A stretch of DNA of 64,000 nt from Shinella sp. XGS7. GTDB taxonomy: Bacteria > Pseudomonadota > Gammaproteobacteria > Burkholderiales > Burkholderiaceae_C. Numbering within the stretch: the stretch's first letter is position 1; each line of letters begins with the position of its first letter. Positions 59,402-64,000 of the stretch are shown here, one piece after another. Position numbers and translations under genes: made by a program. Below the pieces are notes generated by a model, which did not search any database, was not told where the DNA came from, and worked only from the letters and a program-made list of their open reading frames with translations. The DNA is taken from NCBI RefSeq assembly GCF_020535565.1, contig NZ_CP084758.1, forward strand, positions 1,205,501-1,269,500. The letters are read 5' to 3'.

Positions 59402-59989
59402 ATGCCCTTCGACCTTCCGGAACTGCTCGGTCCCTATCTGCTGCCGCTGCTGATTGCGGTGCCCCTGGCCCTGCTGGTCATCGTGATCAGCCGGCGCCGC
59501 GGCGACGACGAGGTGGCCCCGCCGCCGCCCCGGCCGCCGCGCCCCGTGCCCCCTTCGCAGCCCCCGGCCAGCAGCGTGCCGGTGGCGCCGCCGGTACCCG
59601 CGCCCGTGCCGCCGGCCGGGCCGGCGCACCTGCTGCTGGTCGACGACTCGGCCGTGGTGCGCGCCAAGCTGGCCAAGCTCTTCGAGGGCGCCGGCTACCG
59701 CATCACCCTGGCCAAGGACGGGGTCGAGGCCCTGGAGGCCCTGCAGCGCGAGCGCTTCGCGGTGCTGGTGACCGATCTGGAAATGCCCAACAAGGACGGT
59801 TTCGAGCTCATCGCCGCCGTGCAGGGAGACATGAGCACCGAGGACCTGCCCATCATCGCCATCACCGGCCATGAGGAGCTGCACACCCGCGTGCACGAGA
59901 TCCAGGGCCTGTTCGGCCTGTTCAAGAAGCCCTGGAACGACCGCGAGCTGCTCAAGCGCGTGGAGACCCTGGCCGCGATGCGGCGCTGA
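59402..59989 (+). CDS. membrane-tethered CheY-like receiver protein
   Basis: A 195-residue protein. One transmembrane helix (about 8-30) is followed by a Pro-rich linker (about 38-74) and a complete receiver domain: acidic pair D81-D82, phospho-acceptor Asp125 (V-T-D-L-E-M-P), Thr155 (A-I-T-G) and Lys176 (F-K-K-P-W). There is no output domain, so it would signal by binding, with the receiver held at the cytosolic face of the membrane. No kinase adjoins. It is 11 bp from the convergent coiled-coil protein gene. Confidence 0.85.
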   Translation: MPFDLPELLGPYLLPLLIAVPLALLVIVISRRRGDDEVAPPPPRPPRPVPPSQPPASSVPVAPPVPAPVPPAGPAHLLLVDDSAVVRAKLAKLFEGAGYRITLAKDGVEALEALQRERFAVLVTDLEMPNKDGFELIAAVQGDMSTEDLPIIAITGHEELHTRVHEIQGLFGLFKKPWNDRELLKRVETLAAMRR

Positions 59990-60000
59990 GGCCCAAGGCC

Positions 60001-60384
60001 CTAGGCCTTCATCCCCCACAGCGCCAGCGCAAGCAGCCCCAGCACCAGGCCGCCGCTGAGCGCCAGCAAGAGGCGGCTGCGCAGGCGCAGGGCTTCGATG
60101 GCGGCCACCAGCTGGGCGTTCTGCTCGGCCAGGCTTTGCAGCAGGGCCGCGCTCTCGGCCTGTTGGGCGCTGAGCTGGGCCAGCTCGCGCTCCAGGCGCT
60201 GCAGACGCTCCAGGGCCTCGGGCAGGGTCTGCGGCCGGCCTTCCGGCAGCTCGCTGCTCTGCTCGGCCGCCTCCTCGCTGCTGCGCTTGAAAAGCTTGCG
60301 CGCGCCCTTGACGATGACCGGCGTGGCCTCGATCACCTCGGTCCAGGGCACGGCCTTGAGGGCCGTGAGCCAGCTGATGCCCAT
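60001..60384 (-). CDS. tail-anchored coiled-coil protein, hypothetical
   Basis: A 127-residue protein. Residues about 50-98 are coiled coil (L-E-R-L-Q-R-L-E-R-E-L-A-Q-L-S-A-Q-Q...). A single C-terminal transmembrane helix (about 105-124; L-L-L-A-L-S-G-G-L-V-L-G-L-L-A-L) ends two residues before the stop. The start M-G-I-S-W-L-T-A-L-K-A-V-P-W is unlike a signal. Function is unknown; a membrane scaffold or tether fits the shape. Convergent with the membrane-bound receiver gene. Confidence 0.75.
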   Translation of the reverse strand: MGISWLTALKAVPWTEVIEATPVIVKGARKLFKRSSEEAAEQSSELPEGRPQTLPEALERLQRLERELAQLSAQQAESAALLQSLAEQNAQLVAAIEALRLRSRLLLALSGGLVLGLLALALWGMKA

Positions 60385-60498
60385 TTGCTTGGTCCTTCGC
60401 GTCTTGTTCAGGGCTCTACTGTGCACCAGCTGAGCTGGTCGCCGTCCTGAACATCGGCTACCCTGCCACGCCTTGTCGAGGCTCTGGGAGAACTCATC

Positions 60499-61344
60499 AT
60501 GACGCATCGAAAGCCGGCCCGTCCCGCCCTGGCCCTGCTCGCCCTGCTGCTGAGCCTGGGCGCCGCCTCGGGGGCCCTGGCCCAGGGGGGCGAGGGAGAA
60601 CTGCCCGCGCCCGAACAGCTGCAGCAGCGCCTGCCGGCCAGCTTGCGCGCCGAGGTGGCGACGGTGGTGGAGCCGCATCTGAGCACGGCGGCCAAGCCGG
60701 TGCGCCTGGCCTATCGCGGCTGGCCGGCCAAGGCCGTGCTGACGGCCTGGCTGGGCCCGGGCTGGACGGCGCCGGACCAGGAGATCGAGTTCCGCGCCCT
60801 GGACGGCTATGTCTCGCGCATCCCGGTGGAACGCTTCGCCCGCTACAAGGCCTGGCTGGTGTTTGCGCGCCAGGACGGCGCGCCCTTCCGGGTGGACAAC
60901 CTGGCCCAGCAGGAGAAGCAGGTGGCCCTGGGGCCCTACTACCTGGTTTGGGACAATATCGGCGCGCCCGAGCTGCTGGCCGAGGGTGGCGCTTCCTGGC
61001 CCTACCAGGTGGCCCGCATCGCGCTGCGGCCCAGCAGCAAGCGCGCCCTGCTGCCCGCGGGGCTGGCGCCGGGGCATGAAGCCGCGGCCGCCCAGGCCCA
61101 GAAGTTCTGTCTGGCCTGTCACCAGGTCAATGGTTATGGCGGCGACAAGATGCCGCTGAATCTGGCCGCCCGCGCACGCGCCATGGACGCCGCCACCTGG
61201 CAGCGCTGGCTGCTGGACCCGCAGTCGCTCAAACCCGGCACCGCCATGCCGCCCCTGCCCGATACCCAGCCCCTGGCCGAGCGCCAGGCCCTGGCGGCGG
61301 GCCTTTATGCGTACCTGCGGGCCCTGCCGCTGATCCAGCCCTGA
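60499..61344 (+). CDS. periplasmic monohaem cytochrome c
   Basis: A 281-residue exported protein (signal peptide to about A-L-A-Q, residue 29). A C-terminal haem domain has C204-L-A-C-H208 and axial Met250 in G-T-A-M-P-P-L. The N-terminal half (about 70-170; W-P-A-K-A-V-L, A-W-L-V-F-A-R-Q-D-G) resembles the molybdopterin-oxidoreductase-like domain found fused to cytochromes in some electron-transfer proteins. It carries electrons in the periplasm; no redox partner gene adjoins. Confidence 0.85.
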   Translation: MTHRKPARPALALLALLLSLGAASGALAQGGEGELPAPEQLQQRLPASLRAEVATVVEPHLSTAAKPVRLAYRGWPAKAVLTAWLGPGWTAPDQEIEFRALDGYVSRIPVERFARYKAWLVFARQDGAPFRVDNLAQQEKQVALGPYYLVWDNIGAPELLAEGGASWPYQVARIALRPSSKRALLPAGLAPGHEAAAAQAQKFCLACHQVNGYGGDKMPLNLAARARAMDAATWQRWLLDPQSLKPGTAMPPLPDTQPLAERQALAAGLYAYLRALPLIQP

Positions 61345-61371
61345 GGGCCTCGCCCGCGGGCGCCCGCCGGC

Positions 61372-62004
61372 TCAGACCTCAGCCGGCAGGTCACTCAGAT
61401 GGCGGTCCTCGGCCCAGGCCAGGATCTCCAGCCGCCCCTCGGCGTCCAGGCGCAGGCGATTGACGCCGGCATTCGGGATGGCGCATTCGCGCGGCCCGGC
61501 CAGCGGCAGATTGCGGGCGCTGCGCCACACCATGTCCAGCACGCCGCCGTGGGTCACCACGGCCAGGCGCCGGCCGGCATGGGCCGCGCCCAGGGCCTGC
61601 AGGGCGTCCAGCACCCGGGCGTGGAAGACGCGCCGGCTCTCCGCCCCGCCGGGCAGGGCGTAGTCGGGTTCCTGGCGAGCCCAGAGGGCGAACTCCTCGG
61701 GGTGGCGCTGGCGGATGTCCTCGAAGCTCAGGCCTTCCAGCATGCCGAAGGCCTGCTCGCGCAGCGCGGGTGCCAGCTGCGCCTCCAGGCCACGGGCGGA
61801 CGCCAGCGGTGCCGCGGTCTGGCGGGCGCGCATCAGATCGCTGCTCACCAGCAGATCCAGCGGCTCGGCCGCCAGGTGCTCGCCCAGGCGGCGGGCCTGT
61901 TCCAGTCCGCGCGCGTTCAGCGGCACATCGATCTGGCCCTGGAAGGTCTGGCGGCGGTTCCAGTCGGTTTCGCCATGTCGGATCAGCAGCAGTTCGGTGC
62001 TCAT
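61372..62004 (-). CDS. histidine phosphatase family protein (phosphoglycerate mutase-like)
   Basis: A 210-residue enzyme of the histidine-phosphatase branch. The R-H-G motif L-I-R-H-G-E-T-D-W-N carries catalytic His10; S-S-D-L-M-R-A-R-Q-T-A is the second Arg region, and V-T-H-G-G provides the second His. It is a dephosphorylating enzyme such as GpmB/CobC-like members; the true substrate is not predicted. ATG 62004 is chosen because it begins the domain. It is convergent with the cytochrome gene (27 bp). Confidence 0.9.
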   Translation of the reverse strand: MSTELLLIRHGETDWNRRQTFQGQIDVPLNARGLEQARRLGEHLAAEPLDLLVSSDLMRARQTAAPLASARGLEAQLAPALREQAFGMLEGLSFEDIRQRHPEEFALWARQEPDYALPGGAESRRVFHARVLDALQALGAAHAGRRLAVVTHGGVLDMVWRSARNLPLAGPRECAIPNAGVNRLRLDAEGRLEILAWAEDRHLSDLPAEV

Positions 62005-62269
62005 GCGGCCATTGTCGCTGCGGCGCCGCACACCCCTGGTCGAACCGGGGCCTCCGGTCGCAGAATCGGCAGCACAGGAGCGTAGGCGTCCGGGCTCGAC
62101 GGCCCGTCCAGCCCGGCGCCGGACCGGGGAAACACCCCGGCACACCAGGTCCAGTCGCAGAGATACGGGCTCGTCGCGCGGCACGAGCCCGGCCGGCGCA
62201 TGACCTCCCTGGGAGCTGAGCCGGCCAGACCGCCGTCTCACTCATCATCAACCAGGGAGTCTGAGCATC

Positions 62270-63829
62270 ATGAAAGCATTGAAGGACCGCTCCATCGCGA
62301 CCCGGCTGCGCCTGGGCTTCGCGCTGCTGATCGTCATGAGCATGGCTGTCGCCGCCTTCGGGCGCAGCGCCTTGCAGGAGGTGGGGTCGCAGATGCGCGA
62401 GCTCACCGAGGAGCATATGGTCATCGTGGGCCTGCTGGGCCGGATCAAGGACAACGTCAGCGTCACCGCACGCTCGGCCCGCAATATCGCCCTGCTCAGC
62501 GACCCGGCAGCGCGCCAGGCCGAGAAGCAGCGCATCGATGCCAACCGCAGCGAGACCCAGAGCCTGCTCAAGCAGCTGGAGGAGAAGCTGGCCGGCGAGC
62601 GCGGCGGGGTGCTGCTGGAGCGGGTGACGCGCACCCGCCAGGCCTATGTGAAGGTCATGAACCAGGCCATCCAGCAGGGCATGGAGGGGCAGGTGGAGGC
62701 CGCGCGCACGGCCCTGGTGGGCGAGGTGAGGGTGAGCCAGGACGCCTATTTCGCCGCCCTGGACGAGCTGGTGGACCAGCAGCGCAAGGCCATGACCCAG
62801 GCCGGCGAAGAAGCGGATCGCACCATACGCCAGGCCGGCTGGGCCATGCTGGGCCTGCTGCTGCTCTCGGCCGTCTGCGGCGCGGGCATCAGCGGCTGGA
62901 TGGCGCGCTCCGTCACGCGGCCCCTGCTGGCTGCCATCGGGGTGACCCAGCGCATTGCCAAGGGTGATCTCAGCTCGCACATCGTGGCCGAGTCGCAGGA
63001 CGAGGTGGGCCAGCTCACCCGCTCCCTGCACGCCATGCAGGAGGCCCTGCGCGAGCTGGTGGGCGTGGTGCGGTCCAGCAGCGAATCGGTGGCCACCGGC
63101 GCCGGCCAGATCGCCAGCGGCAACAGCGATCTCTCCCAGCGCACCGAGCGCCAGGCCGCCAATCTGCAGCACACGGCGGCCTCCATGGAGCAGCTCTCCG
63201 GCACCGTGATCGGCAGCGCCGAGAGCGCGCGTCAGGCCAACAGCCTGGCCGAGGGCGCCAATGGCGCGGCCCAGCAGGGCGCCCAGGTCATGGACCAGGT
63301 GGTGGCCACCATGAACGAGATCAACGAGGCCTCGCGCCGCATGGCCGATATCGTGGGGGTGATCGACGGCATTGCCTTCCAGACCAATATCCTGGCCCTC
63401 AATGCCGCCGTGGAGGCCGCACGGGCTGGCGAGCAGGGGCGCGGCTTCGCCGTGGTGGCTTCCGAGGTGCGCAGCCTGGCCCAGCGCTCGGCCACGGCCG
63501 CCCGCGAGATCAAGAACCTGATCGCCGGCAATGTGGCCAAGGTGGAGGCGGGCACCCATCTGGTGGATTCGGCCGGCACCCGCATGGCGGACATCCGGCG
63601 CCAGGTGGGCCAGGTGCTGAGCCTGATCAGCGAGCTGGGCCAGGCGGCCCAGGCCCAGGGGCGCGATATCGGCCAGATCAACCAGGCCGTGGCCCAGCTG
63701 GACGAGGCCACCCAGCAGAACGCGGCCCTGGTGGAGCAGTCGGCCGCCGCGGCCGACAGCCTGAGCCGCCAGGCCCGGGTGCTGGTGGACGCGGTGAGTG
63801 CCTTCCGGCTGGATTCACGGCCGGTCTGA
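62270..63829 (+). CDS. methyl-accepting chemotaxis protein
   Basis: A 519-residue chemoreceptor. TM1 is near 13-33, a four-helix-bundle ligand domain (about 35-188) follows, TM2 about 192-212, HAMP about 213-265, then the signalling domain. The hairpin tip includes [20 protein letters not shown] at about 371-390. No C-terminal CheR-binding pentapeptide is seen (ends D-S-R-P-V). The 265-bp gap before it has no gene. No che genes are in view, so it works with an array encoded elsewhere. Confidence 0.93.
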   Translation: MKALKDRSIATRLRLGFALLIVMSMAVAAFGRSALQEVGSQMRELTEEHMVIVGLLGRIKDNVSVTARSARNIALLSDPAARQAEKQRIDANRSETQSLLKQLEEKLAGERGGVLLERVTRTRQAYVKVMNQAIQQGMEGQVEAARTALVGEVRVSQDAYFAALDELVDQQRKAMTQAGEEADRTIRQAGWAMLGLLLLSAVCGAGISGWMARSVTRPLLAAIGVTQRIAKGDLSSHIVAESQDEVGQLTRSLHAMQEALRELVGVVRSSSESVATGAGQIASGNSDLSQRTERQAANLQHTAASMEQLSGTVIGSAESARQANSLAEGANGAAQQGAQVMDQVVATMNEINEASRRMADIVGVIDGIAFQTNILALNAAVEAARAGEQGRGFAVVASEVRSLAQRSATAAREIKNLIAGNVAKVEAGTHLVDSAGTRMADIRRQVGQVLSLISELGQAAQAQGRDIGQINQAVAQLDEATQQNAALVEQSAAAADSLSRQARVLVDAVSAFRLDSRPV

Positions 63830-63859
63830 GCCTTGAGGTGCCTGGGCCGGGCGCGGGAA

Positions 63860-64000
63860 TTAGCGGGACGCCGCGCCTCGGCGCAGCCAATCCAGCAGCT
63901 CCGGTCCCAGCACGCGCCGACGCGCGGTTTCGACCTGGCGCCGCTTGTAGGCCTCGTGGCTGGCCGCTCCTTGCTGGCTGCGCGCCAGGCTGGCGGCGTC
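63860..64000 (-). CDS. unidentified protein, C-terminal 46 residues (5' end outside window)
   Basis: An open minus-strand frame enters at the window edge and ends at TAA (63862-63860). It reads D-A-A-S-L-A-R-S-Q-Q-G-A..., then a basic helix (Y-K-R-R-Q-V-E-T-A-R-R-R-V) and L-G-P-E-L-L-D-W-L-R-R-G-A-A-S-R. Codon usage fits the genome. It is too short to identify, and convergent with the chemoreceptor gene. Confidence 0.55.
   Translation of the reverse strand, partial: DAASLARSQQGAASHEAYKRRQVETARRRVLGPELLDWLRRGAASR

Noticed and set aside
62005-62269. Sigma-28 chemotaxis promoter before the chemoreceptor
   Set aside because: No TAAA-N15-GCCGATAA-like sequence found; gap contains only GC-rich short inverted repeats.

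Overview
The window is very GC-rich (about 70 percent by eye), densely coded and free of rRNA, tRNA, CRISPR or phage genes. Gene content points to a betaproteobacterium of the order Burkholderiales, probably near Roseateles/Pelomonas/Mitsuaria: PEP-CTERM proteins, a QseBC/PmrAB-like pair beside a PAP2 lipid phosphatase, an orphan TAXI receptor, several lone family-3 solute-binding proteins and GCG-biased codon use. This placement is inference. No intact transposon is visible.

Layout. 1-5.1 kb: end of a glutathione peroxidase gene, a Crp-family regulator sharing a 20-bp palindromic intergenic site with a divergent DUF2332 gene, two tandem duplicated periplasmic binding proteins and an exported M20 peptidase. 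5.1-9.9 kb: aromatic aminotransferase, D-amino acid dehydrogenase, a class-A-like serine hydrolase and an LD-carboxypeptidase. 10-15.9 kb: TonB receptor, divergent ornithine cyclodeaminase homologue and a lipoprotein PBP4. 15.9-26.2 kb (minus strand): orphan histidine kinase; lysR-ddpX-LD-carboxypeptidase operon; second TonB receptor behind an amino-sugar kinase and an AmiD-type amidase. 26.3-28.8 kb: adaptive-response operon (ada, 2OG oxygenase, alkB) behind an Ada box. 29-31 kb: binding protein, small unknown, PEP-CTERM metzincin. 31-36.2 kb (minus): murQ, small IS3-OrfA-like HTH protein, ampG, nagX-like, GHL10 lipoprotein. 36.3-49 kb: lipoprotein, peroxiredoxin, MipA, two-component system with PAP2 phosphatase, MATE pump, zinc-ribbon/TAXI pair, LysR with DUF1127/NTF2 genes, exported subtilisin. 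49-57.7 kb: PEP-CTERM protein and a GntR-DppBCDF-SBP-amidase operon. 57.8-64 kb: lipoprotein, ClpP paralogue, membrane-tethered receiver, tail-anchored coiled-coil protein, cytochrome c, histidine phosphatase, chemoreceptor and the end of one more gene.

How the genes fit together. The dominant theme is peptidoglycan turnover. Amidase, carboxypeptidases, DD-dipeptidase, D-amino acid dehydrogenase, AmpG permease, amino-sugar kinase, MurQ etherase, NagX-like protein, denuded-glycan-binding hydrolase homologue and MipA all lie within about 33 kb. They suggest a route from wall fragment to GlcNAc-6-P and D-amino acid catabolism, with two TonB receptors as candidate outer-membrane importers. The best regulatory signals seen directly are the Crp-gene palindrome, an Ada box, a PmrA-like box, two LysR-type inverted repeats, a direct-repeat operator before murQ, and a 22-bp motif shared by the dadA and ornithine-cyclodeaminase/TonB-receptor promoters. 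Two intergenic regions carry three copies of a nested-hairpin repeat with a constant core and copy-specific self-complementary arms.
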